Shown here: positions 44,527 through 53,850 of the stretch, piece after piece
Layout of the letters: each line of letters starts with the position of its first letter
Position numbering within the stretch: position 1 is the first letter of the stretch
NCBI RefSeq assembly: GCF_010894455.1
Contig: NZ_JAAIXY010000035.1
Span: 1-64,000, forward strand
Reading direction: 5' to 3'
DNA length: 64,000 nucleotides
Origin: Myxococcus eversor
GTDB lineage: Bacteria; Myxococcota; Myxococcia; Myxococcales; Myxococcaceae
Translations under genes and position numbers: made by a program
The notes under the pieces: generated by a model
The model's database searches: none
Told to the model about the DNA's origin: nothing
Seen by the model: the letters and a program-made list of their open reading frames with translations, nothing else

Positions 44527-45855
44527 ATGGTCGCCCGCCGTCTCCGCAGGCTCATCCGGGACCCGTATTGGTTGCTGCTCCTCGCCGCGCTCGTCATCGG
44601 CGGCATGCTGGGCCTGGAGCTGTCGCGCATCCAGTCGGACAGCGCCTCGCCCTTCTTCGGGCAGGCATGGCGAGGCGACCCCAGTGAGACGCGCTCCGTG
44701 CTCACGGCGCTGTTCGGACTGCAGATCACCGTCCTCACGGTCGTCCTCTCCTTGAATGCCCCCGTCATCCAATCCGCGGCGAACCAGTACTCGCCCCGGC
44801 TGGTCCCGCTCTACTTGAAGAGCGCGCCGTTGCGCCGGGCCATCCCCCTGTTCTGCCTCTCCAGTGGGTTCATCCTCGTGTCCGTGCGCGAGCTGGGGCT
44901 GATCGCGGATGAAGCGGTTCGGCCACGCCCCGTCCTCTCGGGGGCCTTCATCCTGGTCCTCTGCGCGCTCGTGGCCCTGAGCCTCTGCATGATTCGCACG
45001 TTCCGCTACATGCGCGTGGAGCGGGTCCTCGGCCTCGTCCAGGACCTGGTGGTCTCCGCGGCGGAGCGACGCATCCGCGCGAGACTGAGCCGACTCCCGC
45101 TGGACCCCACCGCGACGCTGACGCTGCCTCCCGAGTCCATCGCGCTCATGGTGCCATCCTCGGGCTACCTCACCGAGGTCGACCTCCGACGGCTCACGCG
45201 ACTTGCACGAAAGTGGAGCGTGCGGACCCGCATCGACGCCCTGGTAGGGGACTATCTCGACGCGGGTTCGGTCGTCGGCTGGGTGGTGCCGGAAGCTCCA
45301 GGGCACATGGACCCTCGCGCGATGCATGGCCTGGGGAGCGCCCTCATCCTCACCCCGGCGCGCGAGCCCGACTGCGACCCCGCGCTCGGGATTCGCATCC
45401 TGGTCGATGTCGCCAACCGGGCGCTCTCTTCCTCCGCGAACGATGCCTATACGGCGCGACAGGCGCTGCAGCAGGTCCGCTCGGTGCTGCGTCGACTGGG
45501 GCACCTGCCGCTGGGGGACTGGAACGTGGTCGACTCCGACGGCCAGGTGCGGGCGTCCGTCGCGGGGATGCGCCTGCGCGACTATCTCTTCCTCGCGGTC
45601 GATGGTCCCCTCCACCACGCCATGGGCAATCCCGAGGTCCTCGAGGAGGTGCTGCAGATCGCCCTCGCGGTGGGGCTGACCGCCGAGGACGAGGAGGACC
45701 GTGGCGCGGCCCAGGCGCTGGTGACTCGCGTGCTCTCGGAGGCCGCCACGCAGGAGCCTCCAGCGCGCGAGCGCCTCCACCGCCTGCTCACGGAAGCGCG
45801 GCGGGTCCGCGCGTCATATGCGCTGGACCCACCGCGATGGGACGACGCTCACTGA
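44527..45855 (+). CDS. DUF2254-type membrane protein
   Basis: Protein of 442 residues of the predicted membrane family DUF2254. The first ~160 residues carry about four membrane helices (YWLLLLAALVIGGMLGLEL, VLTALFGLQITVLTVVLSL, AIPLFCLSSGFILVSV, VLSGAFILVLCALVALSLCMI). The motif SPRLVPLYLKS lies between helices 2 and 3. The C-terminal half is soluble and cytoplasmic with DPALGIRILVDVANRALS. Function is unknown in the family. ATG 44527 has GGGAG five bases upstream. Nearly abuts the convergent AbgT transporter (four bases). Confidence 0.85.
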   Translation: MVARRLRRLIRDPYWLLLLAALVIGGMLGLELSRIQSDSASPFFGQAWRGDPSETRSVLTALFGLQITVLTVVLSLNAPVIQSAANQYSPRLVPLYLKSAPLRRAIPLFCLSSGFILVSVRELGLIADEAVRPRPVLSGAFILVLCALVALSLCMIRTFRYMRVERVLGLVQDLVVSAAERRIRARLSRLPLDPTATLTLPPESIALMVPSSGYLTEVDLRRLTRLARKWSVRTRIDALVGDYLDAGSVVGWVVPEAPGHMDPRAMHGLGSALILTPAREPDCDPALGIRILVDVANRALSSSANDAYTARQALQQVRSVLRRLGHLPLGDWNVVDSDGQVRASVAGMRLRDYLFLAVDGPLHHAMGNPEVLEEVLQIALAVGLTAEDEEDRGAAQALVTRVLSEAATQEPPARERLHRLLTEARRVRASYALDPPRWDDAH

Positions 45856-45859
45856 GTCC

Positions 45860-47434
45860 TCACCCGAGGCCCCATGGCAGCCCCAGCACCTGCCACGCCA
45901 CCAGGAGGAGGATCCACGCGATGAAGACGACGACGACGTAGGGCAACATCAGCGCCACGATGGTGCCCACGCCTGCTTCCTTCTGGTACTTCTGGGCGAA
46001 GGTGACGATCAACGCGAAGTAGGCGTTCAGCGGTGAGATGGCGTTGAACGGACCGTCACCCACGCGGTACGCGGCCAGCACGGCCTCCGGGTCGACATTC
46101 AGCCGCATCAGCAGCGGCACGAAGACGGGGGCGAAGATGGCCCACTTCGGAATGGCGCCCGTCATGATGAGGTCCAGCACGGCGACGACGCCGACGAACC
46201 CGACGAGCAACGGCAGCGCCCCGAGCCCCGCGTCCTCCAGGAAGTCACCCATCTTCACGGCCGCGAGCGTCGCCATGTTGGTGTACGTGAACAGGGCGAT
46301 GAACTGGCTGATGATGAAGAGCAGGAAGATGAGCGAGCCCAGCCCCGACACCGCCTTCTCCATCGCCTTGATGACGTCGACGCTGCTCTTGATGGTCTTC
46401 GCGCCGATGCCGTAGGCCGCGCCCGCCACGAGGAACAGCAGGGTGATTGCGACAATCAGGCCGTTCATGAACGGCGAGTCGCCCACGATGGCGCCCGTCT
46501 CCGGATTGCGCAGCGGCGCCCCCGGCGGCAGCGTCAGCAGCCCGAAGAACACCAAGACCGCCAGCACCCCCAGCCCCGCGAACTTGAGCCCGCGCGACTC
46601 GTCCGCGCTCATCGTCGCACCCGCCGCGTCCGGCTTCTCGCCCTTGTACTCACCCAGTCGGGGAGAGATGACCCTGTCGGTGATGAACGAGACGATGAAG
46701 GTCAACATGATGACCGACGCGACGGAGAACCAGAAGTTCGCCGTCAGGTCGATGGAGCGCTCGGGATTGAGGATGTGGATGGCGTCGTTGGTGATCTCCG
46801 TCAGGATGCCGTCGAGCGGTTTGATGAGGATGTTGACGGTGAACACCGCCGCCACGCCCGCGAAGGACGCCGCCAGACCCGCCAGGGGATGACGCCCCAC
46901 GGTGAGGAAGGCCGCTGCCGCGAGGGGAATCAGGACCAGATACCCGGCATCGGCCGCGATGCTCGACAGGATGCCGACGAAGACGAGGATGTACGTCAGC
47001 GCCTTGCGAGGCGCGACGGCCACCAGCTTGCGAATCAGTGCCGCCACCAGGCCCGCCGCGTCAGCGACACCGACGCCGAGCATGGCGACGATGATGACGC
47101 CCACGGCGTTGAAGTTCATGAAGTTCTGGACGACGCCCTCGAACATGAAGCGAAGGCCGTCGCCCGTCAGCAGGCTCTTCGCCGCGGCGGTCGTCTGCTC
47201 CGGGACGTGGGTCTCCGGATTGATGGTCTGGTAGGTGACGCTGAATCCCATCATGTAGAAGACATGGGAGAGCAGGATGACGATGCCAATCAGCGCGACG
47301 AAAATCACGGCGGGGTGGGGGACCTTGTTTCCCACCCGCTCGACGGTGTCGAGGATCCGCTCCAGTCCCTTCTTCTTGGGCGGTGTCTCCGACTGTCGGT
47401 CCGGCATCGAATCGTTGAAATGAGCTGCCTTCAT
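45860..47434 (-). CDS. AbgT-family transporter
   Basis: Integral membrane protein of 524 residues of the AbgT family (p-aminobenzoyl-glutamate uptake or antimetabolite efflux). An early amphipathic LERILDTVERVGNKVPHPAVIFVALIGIVIL is typical of the first helix region; later segments include GILSSIAADAGYLVLIPLAAAAF and ADSPAM-free inner repeats with GAIPKWAIFAPVFVPLLMRLNVDPE, and GDGPFNAISPLNAYFALIV, matching the second repeat. No neighbouring peptidase or aminobenzoyl-glutamate hydrolase gene, so the substrate is open. A second in-frame ATG at 47407 is possible. Confidence 0.9.
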   Translation of the reverse strand: MKAAHFNDSMPDRQSETPPKKKGLERILDTVERVGNKVPHPAVIFVALIGIVILLSHVFYMMGFSVTYQTINPETHVPEQTTAAAKSLLTGDGLRFMFEGVVQNFMNFNAVGVIIVAMLGVGVADAAGLVAALIRKLVAVAPRKALTYILVFVGILSSIAADAGYLVLIPLAAAAFLTVGRHPLAGLAASFAGVAAVFTVNILIKPLDGILTEITNDAIHILNPERSIDLTANFWFSVASVIMLTFIVSFITDRVISPRLGEYKGEKPDAAGATMSADESRGLKFAGLGVLAVLVFFGLLTLPPGAPLRNPETGAIVGDSPFMNGLIVAITLLFLVAGAAYGIGAKTIKSSVDVIKAMEKAVSGLGSLIFLLFIISQFIALFTYTNMATLAAVKMGDFLEDAGLGALPLLVGFVGVVAVLDLIMTGAIPKWAIFAPVFVPLLMRLNVDPEAVLAAYRVGDGPFNAISPLNAYFALIVTFAQKYQKEAGVGTIVALMLPYVVVVFIAWILLLVAWQVLGLPWGLG

Positions 47435-47505
47435 GGTCGTCCCGATCCTTTCCTTCCGGGGACACGCTGCCGCTCATTCCCGCGACGATGCGCGAGCCCC
47501 CTGCG

Positions 47506-48324
47506 TCAAAGCGTCAGCTCTCCACCCACGGTGAGCGCGGTGTCCGTGGAGGCTTTTCCCTCCGCGGGCGAGCTGTCATGCCGTACGTCGAAGAACGTGG
47601 TGAGCGCGAAGCGCCCGGTCAGGTTCACGGAGAGCTTCGTGGTGGAGGTCAGCAGCACGCGCGTGTCGCCGAAGACGTCCGGGAGGAGCATGGCGTACTC
47701 GCGAAGCTCCACCCGCTCGTTGATGTCATAGCGGAACATCACCGCGAGCGAGGGCGACCACAGGTCCACCCCGGGGAGGTCTTTCCGCGTGGGCACGTAC
47801 TGGAACCTGCGGTCATGGGCGTAGTGCGCGCCGAGGTAGGCCCGCAGGAACAGTTCGTCCGACTTGCGCTTCTCACGCTCCAGCAAGGTGAAGCCGATCC
47901 CCAGCTCGGCTTCCGCGCGCAGTTCGAGGCTCGACAGGTGGTCGGTCTCCGCTCCCAGGTACGCATACGCGCTGAGCAGGGGCGTGGCCCGATACTCTCC
48001 GCGCACCCACGCTCCGAGCGCCTCCGCGATGAGCTCCCGCTCTTCCTCATCCGCCGAGGCGGCCTTCCCGTAGGCCCCATCGGCTTCCAGCGTGAGCGCC
48101 CACTTGGGCGACTCGTACTCGGCCAGCGCGTTCGCCGTCAGCGTGTAGGAGCGGCTGTTGCCCGAGAGGAATGAGAAGCCGACGCCGAAGGAGCCGGTCC
48201 AGGGAGGAATGTCCTCCTCTTCGTCCTCGGTGCATTGTCGTGCCGGCGTGTCCTCCACCGCCGCGTCGGACGACGGCGTGGGAGTCTGTGCCAGGACAGA
48301 GAGCAGGAGGAGGAGCGGATTCAT
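47506..48324 (-). CDS. DUF481 outer-membrane beta-barrel protein
   Basis: Protein of 272 residues with a short cleavable signal (MNPLLLLLSVLAQ) and a beta-rich rest. Strand pattern includes WTGSFGVGFSFLSGNSRSYTLTANALAEYES and RAYLGAHYAHDRRFQYVPTRKDLPG; the last strand ends in LTVGGELTL, fitting outer-membrane insertion. The segment SLSGNS-like (FLSGNSRS) is common in DUF481 (YdiY-like) proteins. Start ATG 48324 is preferred over 48363 because only then does a signal peptide begin the protein. Function unknown in the family. 71 bases from the AbgT start. Confidence 0.82.
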   Translation of the reverse strand: MNPLLLLLSVLAQTPTPSSDAAVEDTPARQCTEDEEEDIPPWTGSFGVGFSFLSGNSRSYTLTANALAEYESPKWALTLEADGAYGKAASADEEERELIAEALGAWVRGEYRATPLLSAYAYLGAETDHLSSLELRAEAELGIGFTLLEREKRKSDELFLRAYLGAHYAHDRRFQYVPTRKDLPGVDLWSPSLAVMFRYDINERVELREYAMLLPDVFGDTRVLLTSTTKLSVNLTGRFALTTFFDVRHDSSPAEGKASTDTALTVGGELTL

Positions 48325-48387
48325 GTTCCGGCAAACACTCGGCATGGGTGACGGGGCACGCAATGGAACGCGAGGGCAGCCAACTGG

Positions 48388-50085
48388 TCATGGCTCGGGC
48401 CGCAAATGCTCCCTCAGTCGCGCGGTCTTCTCGTTCGTCCAGCCCTCGGGTCGCAGCAGCGCGAGCCAGCCGTCCACGTGCTCGCCCGTGTAGACGTGCC
48501 CGTAGCCCTGAGGGACCTCCATCCCGAGCGGCAGGTCGGCTGTCACCTGCCAGAACGTCACGAAGGGCAGCCACACCATCGCGCTCGAGACATCGTCGCC
48601 ACGTGGCTCCCGCAACCAGTCCGGACGCCGCAGCAGGAGCCCGGGGCTCCACCACGTAATCGGGTCCGACGGATGGAGGAGATATAGCACCCGGGAGTCG
48701 CCCCACGGCGCGGACGCCGGAGGAATCTCCTCACCCGGGCGACGGCTGAAGCGCACGATGCGCCCGTCGCGGTAGATGGGCTCCACCTCGGGGCTGCCCG
48801 CATCGCGTTGGTCGGTGAACTCGCGATACAGCGTGTTGAAATTGGGCGGACCGACGAAGAGCGCGCCGTCCGTCCGGTTGGCCAGGTCCCGCTCACCACT
48901 GAACGCCGTCTCGCCGCCGTACGAGCCCAGGCTCTCCCCGAACACGAGCAACTTCGGGCGCTGACCCTCGGGCAGTCGCGACCACCGTTCGTAGACGGCG
49001 TCGAAGAGGGCCCTTCCTGCCTCGCGGGCCCGCTGCTGGTCCACCAGGACGGAGAGCCACGACCACAGATGTGAGTACTGCATGGAGACGATGGCGGAGT
49101 CGCCGCCCGTCAGATACTCGAAGGCGTCCACGGACTCCGGTACCACCCAGCCGCTGCCCGTCGTCGTCACCACGAGCAGGTACTCGCGCTGAAATCCGCC
49201 GGCGCGCTCCAGGTCCTCGACCGCCAACTCCGCGCGCGCCTCCGCATCCGGCGCGGACGCGTAGCCGGCATACACGCGGATGGGCTCCTTCGCGGTGGTG
49301 CCGGTGAGCGCCGACAGCTCCTCCACGGAGGGGCCCCGGCCCACGAAGTTCCGTCCCTCGCGGCCCAGTGTCTCCCAGCCCACGCGCGAGCCGGGGCCAC
49401 CGGAGCGCAGCGCGCTGCGCGGGGGATGCACGCCCTCCGCGGTCGTCTTGTCCTGCACGGCCAGCGTGCGGTCCGCCAGCGAGATGAGTCCGTCCCACAA
49501 CACGCCGCTGGCGAAGAGGACGGTGAGCGCCGCCACCACCAGGCCACTCGTCGCGCGCGCCGCACGCGGGCCGATGTGTCGCGCGAGCCGAGCGTCGAGG
49601 CGACGATAGAGGGCGCGCAGGCCCCGTCCCGCCGCGACGAGCAGGAAGAAGAGGAGCGCCGCGACGAAGGGCGCGAACAGGTAGCCGGCCCGGCCAGGGT
49701 GGGGCATCCCCATGCGCTCGCGGATGCCCGCCTGCCAATGCCAGCCCATCGCCAGCGCGGCGACCAGGGCCACGCTTCCCACCATGAAGAAGCCACGCCA
49801 GGCACGGAGACTCGCGACACGCGCGGGACGGTTGGCGAACTCGCGCCAGAGCCACGCGCCGAGGACTCCCAGCCCATAGCCGATGACCGCGCTGATGCCA
49901 CTGACCAGTCCTTGGAAGGGACCGCTTCGTGGCAGCAGGGACGGGGTGAAGGAGAGACACGCGAACGCGAGCGCCGCCCAAGCCCCCGGCAGCGTGTAGT
50001 GGAGCCACCGGGACGCGGTCCGACTCCCACGCCAGACACCCCGTGCCAACGGTTGCGGCGCGGCGCGATCAAGTAGGCGCTCCAT
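48388..50085 (-). CDS. Membrane-anchored alpha/beta hydrolase
   Basis: Protein of 565 residues of the alpha/beta-hydrolase family found in bacteria with an N-terminal membrane region. About four to five helices fill residues 30-230 (AWAALAFACLSFTPSLLP, GISAVIGYGLGVLGAWLW, FFMVGSVALVAALAMG, FAPFVAALLFFLLVAAG, GLVVAALTVLFASGVLW). The catalytic half has nucleophile motif LLVFGESLGSYGGE (G-E-S-L-G) and a late His near GYGHVYTGEHVDGW. The ATG at 50085 has a GGGGGG ribosome site; an earlier start at 50160 is rejected. Substrate unknown; envelope lipid or ester chemistry is possible. Confidence 0.87.
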   Translation of the reverse strand: MERLLDRAAPQPLARGVWRGSRTASRWLHYTLPGAWAALAFACLSFTPSLLPRSGPFQGLVSGISAVIGYGLGVLGAWLWREFANRPARVASLRAWRGFFMVGSVALVAALAMGWHWQAGIRERMGMPHPGRAGYLFAPFVAALLFFLLVAAGRGLRALYRRLDARLARHIGPRAARATSGLVVAALTVLFASGVLWDGLISLADRTLAVQDKTTAEGVHPPRSALRSGGPGSRVGWETLGREGRNFVGRGPSVEELSALTGTTAKEPIRVYAGYASAPDAEARAELAVEDLERAGGFQREYLLVVTTTGSGWVVPESVDAFEYLTGGDSAIVSMQYSHLWSWLSVLVDQQRAREAGRALFDAVYERWSRLPEGQRPKLLVFGESLGSYGGETAFSGERDLANRTDGALFVGPPNFNTLYREFTDQRDAGSPEVEPIYRDGRIVRFSRRPGEEIPPASAPWGDSRVLYLLHPSDPITWWSPGLLLRRPDWLREPRGDDVSSAMVWLPFVTFWQVTADLPLGMEVPQGYGHVYTGEHVDGWLALLRPEGWTNEKTARLREHLRPEP

Positions 50086-50364
50086 GTGAATCCCCCCGGG
50101 GAAGCACGCTCGCGGACCCGCACCGCACCCCTCGTGCAAGGAGGGTAGGGCTGGACACAAGGAGCGGCGGGAGACCGCGGGCGCGTGCCTGCTCGCCTGT
50201 TGCCCCCCAGCCAGGCTCCAGCTTCCCGCCCATCAGGCCCTCAACGCTGGAGACGAACCCGCGCTCTTGTGGTAATGAAATTGCGAGTCAATATCGTAGT
50301 CTTGGCTGTCGGACCGTTCCTCGGGGCGGGCCTGAAGGCAGCGTGAAGAGAAGAGGAGCGCGGC
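50086..50364. other. Divergent intergenic region with weak Fur-like site
   Basis: 279 bases between the hydrolase and the siderophore-interacting reductase. An AT-richer patch at about 50270-50300 includes 19 bases at 50271-50289 that match the classical Fur consensus at 11 of 19 positions, with a strong left half (taatga). This would make sense for an iron gene but is weak alone. The rest shows nothing definite. Confidence 0.3.
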
Positions 50365-51186
50365 GTGACGACGAGCGTGAGCGAGAAGGTGTTCCGTCGG
50401 GGACCCTTCCCCGTGAAGTTCCGACTGCTGGAGGTGCTGCGCGTCGCTCGCATCACTCCGCATGTGGTGCGCATCACCTTTGGGGGCGAGGACATCCAGG
50501 GCTTCAACAGCGAGGGTGCCGACGACCACGTGAAGCTGCTGTTCCCGGAGGAGGGGAAGCTCAAGCCGGTCATCCCCACCATGGGGCCCACCGGTCCGGT
50601 GCTGCAGCCGGGTGAGAAGAAGCCGGACTCGCGTGACTACACGCCCCGGCGCCATGACGCGGTGGCGGGCGAACTGGACATCGACTTCGTCCTCCACGGC
50701 TCCGGGCCCGCGTCGTCCTGGGCGGCGAAGGCGAAGCCGGGAGACTTCCTCGGCGTGGGCGGGCCCAAGGGCTCGCTGTTCGTCTCCAACGATTTCGACT
50801 GGTACCTGCTCGCGGGCGACGAGACGGCCATCCCCGCCATCGGCCGCCGGCTGGAGGAGTTGCCCGCGGGGGCGCGCGCCATCGTCTTCATCGAGGTGTC
50901 GGACGCCAGCGAGGAGCAGAAGTTCGACACCAAGGCGAACGTGACGCTCACCTGGCTGCACCGCGATGGCGCGGAGGCCGGGACGACGGACTTGCTGAAC
51001 CAGGCGATTCGCGGGCTCGACTTCCCGCCCGGCGACTACTTCGCCTGGGTGTCGGGTGAGTCGCTCTCCATGCGCCCCATCCGCGACCACCTGCTCAATG
51101 AGCGGGGCACGAAGAAGAGCTGGGTCCGCGTCACCGGCTACTGGAAGCGCGGCCTGTCGGACCACCACCACGACTCGCAGAACTGA
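50365..51186 (+). CDS. Siderophore-interacting protein (ferric reductase, ViuB type)
   Basis: FAD-binding, NAD(P)H-dependent ferric-siderophore reductase of 273 residues. The flavin motif is visible as RDYTPRRHD, the FAD/NAD lobe as LLAGDETAIPAIGRRLEELP, and the closing GYWKRGLSDHHHD is very typical of the family. GTG start at 50365 with GAGGAG six bases upstream. In the cytoplasm it would release iron from imported ferric myxochelin. It is convergent with the aminotransferase gene, with a strong shared hairpin between them. Confidence 0.93.
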   Translation: MTTSVSEKVFRRGPFPVKFRLLEVLRVARITPHVVRITFGGEDIQGFNSEGADDHVKLLFPEEGKLKPVIPTMGPTGPVLQPGEKKPDSRDYTPRRHDAVAGELDIDFVLHGSGPASSWAAKAKPGDFLGVGGPKGSLFVSNDFDWYLLAGDETAIPAIGRRLEELPAGARAIVFIEVSDASEEQKFDTKANVTLTWLHRDGAEAGTTDLLNQAIRGLDFPPGDYFAWVSGESLSMRPIRDHLLNERGTKKSWVRVTGYWKRGLSDHHHDSQN

Positions 51187-51194
51187 GTCGTCGC

Positions 51195-51228
51195 CCCGGG
51201 GAGGTTGAATCACCTCGACCTCCCCGGG
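51195..51228. terminator. Bidirectional hairpin terminator
   Basis: Perfect 11-base arms cccggggaggt (51195-51205) and acctccccggg (51218-51228), 12-base loop, midway between convergent reductase and aminotransferase stops (both within 15 bases). Confidence 0.75.
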
Positions 51229-51242
51229 ACTCGCGACGAAGG

Positions 51243-52511
51243 CTACGCGGGCTTCGCGAGCGAGCGCAGCACTTCGCCCGCCATCTCCACCGTGTAGTCG
51301 ATCTGCTCCTCGGTGTGCGCGGCCCCGGGGAAGTTCACATCACGGCGCAGGAGGACTCCCCGGCGCGCCATTCCGCCCTGGAACGGCGTCATCAGCTTCG
51401 CGTGCTCCACCATGTCCGTGGAGTAACGGAAGAAGGGAATCGAGTCGTAGCCGAGCACGCGCAGCGGCGAGCCCACCGCCTCCGCGTGGGCGTTGATGCC
51501 CTCGCGCAGCTTGCGGCCCAGCTTCGCCACGTGCTGGATGTGGTTGCCGTTCTTGTAGAACTTCAGGACGGCCTCGGTCACGGCCAGCGTCAGCAGCTCA
51601 CCGCCGAAGGTGGTGGACACCTGGAGGTCGGCCAGCTTGCTCAGGTACTTCGCGGGGCCGGAGATGGCCGACAGCGGCATGCCCGCGGCGATGCCCTTGG
51701 ACATGCAGACGATATCGGCCTGCACGCCGAAGAACTCCTGCGCGCCGCCCATCGCCAGACGGAAGCCGGTGACGACCTCGTCCATGACCAGCAGGACGCC
51801 ATTCGCCGTACACGTCGCGCGCACCTGCTGCATGAACGCGGACGTGAGCACGCGGTTGTAGGGGATGGAGAGAATCACCGCCGCCAACTGGCTGGCCTGC
51901 TTCTCGATGGTGGACAGCAGCACCGCCTCGTCCGGAGGCGTGAAGAGCGGCAGGCGCGTCGTCAGGCCCGCGTGCGCGGCCGGCACGCCCGGTGTGTCGA
52001 ACATGAAGTGGTCGTGCCAGCCGTTGTAGCCGACCGTGATGATGCGCTCCTTGCCGGTGACGTAGCGCGACAGGCGCACCGCCGCCGACGTCGCGTCCGC
52101 GCCCGTCTTGAAGAACCGGGCCTGCTCGGCGCCGGGGACCAGCTCCAGCAGCGCCTGGATGGAAGTCACTTCCACGGGCGTGGGCAGCGAGTGGAGGACG
52201 CCTTCCTCCAGGTGCTTGCGGATGGTGTCCACCACCGCGGGGTGGTTGTGGCCCAGCATGTTGGCGCCGAGGCCGCTGATGAAGTCGATGTACTCCTGTC
52301 CGTCCACGTCCTCCACCAGGGCGCCCTGGCCCTTGGCGAGGAACACGGGGAAGGAGCCGGGCGCGAAGAACTCCGGCTTCTTCATCATCGACTGGGTGAC
52401 GCCGGGGACCGTCTTGCGCGCCTCGGCGAGCAGCTGGTTCGAGCGCTCCAGCTTCAGCTCACCCAGGATGGGGCGAGGGAGGGAGGGGTGCTTCCTGACG
52501 GGCATGTCCAT
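51243..52511 (-). CDS. mxcL: MxcL-like class III aminotransferase (myxochelin B type)
   Basis: PLP enzyme of 422 residues resembling glutamate-1-semialdehyde aminomutases. PLP features are visible: GADATSAAVRLSRY, LLVMDEVVTGFR with D244, and the Schiff-base lysine K272 in CMSKGIAAGMP. In myxochelin pathways MxcL aminates the aldehyde released by the MxcG reductase, giving the amine myxochelin B in place of the alcohol A. Its place in an iron locus with an MxcG-type reductase fits this. A haem-pathway enzyme is an alternative but is unlikely because no other such gene is nearby. It is 66 bases downstream of the MFS exporter. Confidence 0.88.
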   Translation of the reverse strand: MDMPVRKHPSLPRPILGELKLERSNQLLAEARKTVPGVTQSMMKKPEFFAPGSFPVFLAKGQGALVEDVDGQEYIDFISGLGANMLGHNHPAVVDTIRKHLEEGVLHSLPTPVEVTSIQALLELVPGAEQARFFKTGADATSAAVRLSRYVTGKERIITVGYNGWHDHFMFDTPGVPAAHAGLTTRLPLFTPPDEAVLLSTIEKQASQLAAVILSIPYNRVLTSAFMQQVRATCTANGVLLVMDEVVTGFRLAMGGAQEFFGVQADIVCMSKGIAAGMPLSAISGPAKYLSKLADLQVSTTFGGELLTLAVTEAVLKFYKNGNHIQHVAKLGRKLREGINAHAEAVGSPLRVLGYDSIPFFRYSTDMVEHAKLMTPFQGGMARRGVLLRRDVNFPGAAHTEEQIDYTVEMAGEVLRSLAKPA

Positions 52512-52577
52512 GAGGCTTCCTTTGCTTGATTCGGGGGTCGCGTACCGCGGTTCAGGTTTCAGGGAGGAGGCAGGGGC

Positions 52578-53810
52578 TCAGGTCGTCGCGGCCTTCAGCG
52601 CCATGGCGCTACGGCCCAACGTCCAGAGCAGGCACAGCGAGAGCGTCGTCACCGCCACGGCAATCCAGCCCACCTGCCCGAAGCCGATGAGCGCGCCCTC
52701 CGGCGACGTCGCGATGAGCAGCCCGCTCACCCAGGCGGAGAGGCCGGAGGCGCCGTCGCTCGCGGCCATGTTCACCGCGAGGAACCGGCCACGCAGCGCG
52801 GGCGGCACGCGCGCCGTCACCAGCGCGATGGTGGGAATGGCCCGCGTGGACGTGAGCGCCATGAACATCACGAACGCGCCCATGACGACGGGCAGCGGCG
52901 AGGGCGACAGGTGGGTGAAGAGCAGGTGCGGGCCCACGGTGCCCACCAGGAGCAACGCGAGCATCCGGCCCGGGCCGAGCCGGTCCGTGAACCGGCCCAC
53001 CAGCTTCGCCGACACGAGCGTCCCCGCGCCGCCCGCCAGATACACCCACGGCAGGTCCGTCTGCGCGAGGCCCAGGTTCCCGACCATGTATGTGCCCAGG
53101 TAGGGGATGAGCAGGAAGCTGGCGAACGCCACGCTGAAGGTGAGCAGCCAGCCCAGCGCGAGGCCCGGCGCGGCCAGCGTCGACAGGGGATTCTGGCGGG
53201 TCTCCTCGGCGCTCCGGGAGAGGTGCTGGTCCAGGCGCGGCAATACCTTCAACAGCCCCAGCCACAGCACCGCGGCCAGCGCGCAGATGGCCCAGAACGG
53301 AGCGCGCCAGCCCAACAGATTCGCCAGGGCGAGTCCCAGCGGAACACCCGCGACGGCGGACAGGCCGATGGTGGACATCACCGTGCCGATGGCGCGGCCC
53401 CGTCGCTCGGGAGGAACGACGTCCGCGATGATGGCCATGATGACCGCGCCCATCAGCCCCGCGCACGCGCCCGCGAGCGAGCGCGCCACCAGCATCGACA
53501 CGTAGCCGGTGGCCGCGCCGCACGCCAACGTGGAGAGGATGAAGCCCGCGTAGATGGCGAGCAGCGTGCGCTTGCGGTCGAACCGGTCCAACCAGAACAG
53601 GCCCAGCACGCCCATGGCCGCGGAGGCCAGGGTGTACGAGGAGACCATCGCTCCGAATTGCGCTGTCGTCAGGCCGAAGCGCCGGATGAACTCCGGCCCC
53701 AGCGGCATGATGATCATGAAGTCCAGGAGGTGGCTGAACTGAACCCCGGCGAGCAGCAGGGTCAGCGCTCTTTCCTGCCGGGCCTGTCGAGGCGGAGATG
53801 CGGCGTTCAC
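52578..53810 (-). CDS. MFS transporter, probable siderophore exporter
   Basis: Twelve-helix major facilitator of 410 residues. Signature loop GLFWLDRFDRKRTLLAIYAGFI sits between helices 2 and 3; later IIADVVPPERRGRAIGTVMSTIGLSAVAGVPLGLAL is characteristic of drug/proton antiporters. GTG start (53808-53810) has GGAG six bases upstream; in-frame codons further back to 53975 overlap the TonB gene and were rejected. Lies between the aminotransferase and the TonB gene on the same strand, and so is likely the myxochelin exporter (the MxcK position). Confidence 0.88.
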   Translation of the reverse strand: MNAASPPRQARQERALTLLLAGVQFSHLLDFMIIMPLGPEFIRRFGLTTAQFGAMVSSYTLASAAMGVLGLFWLDRFDRKRTLLAIYAGFILSTLACGAATGYVSMLVARSLAGACAGLMGAVIMAIIADVVPPERRGRAIGTVMSTIGLSAVAGVPLGLALANLLGWRAPFWAICALAAVLWLGLLKVLPRLDQHLSRSAEETRQNPLSTLAAPGLALGWLLTFSVAFASFLLIPYLGTYMVGNLGLAQTDLPWVYLAGGAGTLVSAKLVGRFTDRLGPGRMLALLLVGTVGPHLLFTHLSPSPLPVVMGAFVMFMALTSTRAIPTIALVTARVPPALRGRFLAVNMAASDGASGLSAWVSGLLIATSPEGALIGFGQVGWIAVAVTTLSLCLLWTLGRSAMALKAATT

Positions 53811-53850
53811 GAAGGACTCCAGGTGTCGCGCGCGGCGGGGGCCGCGAGGC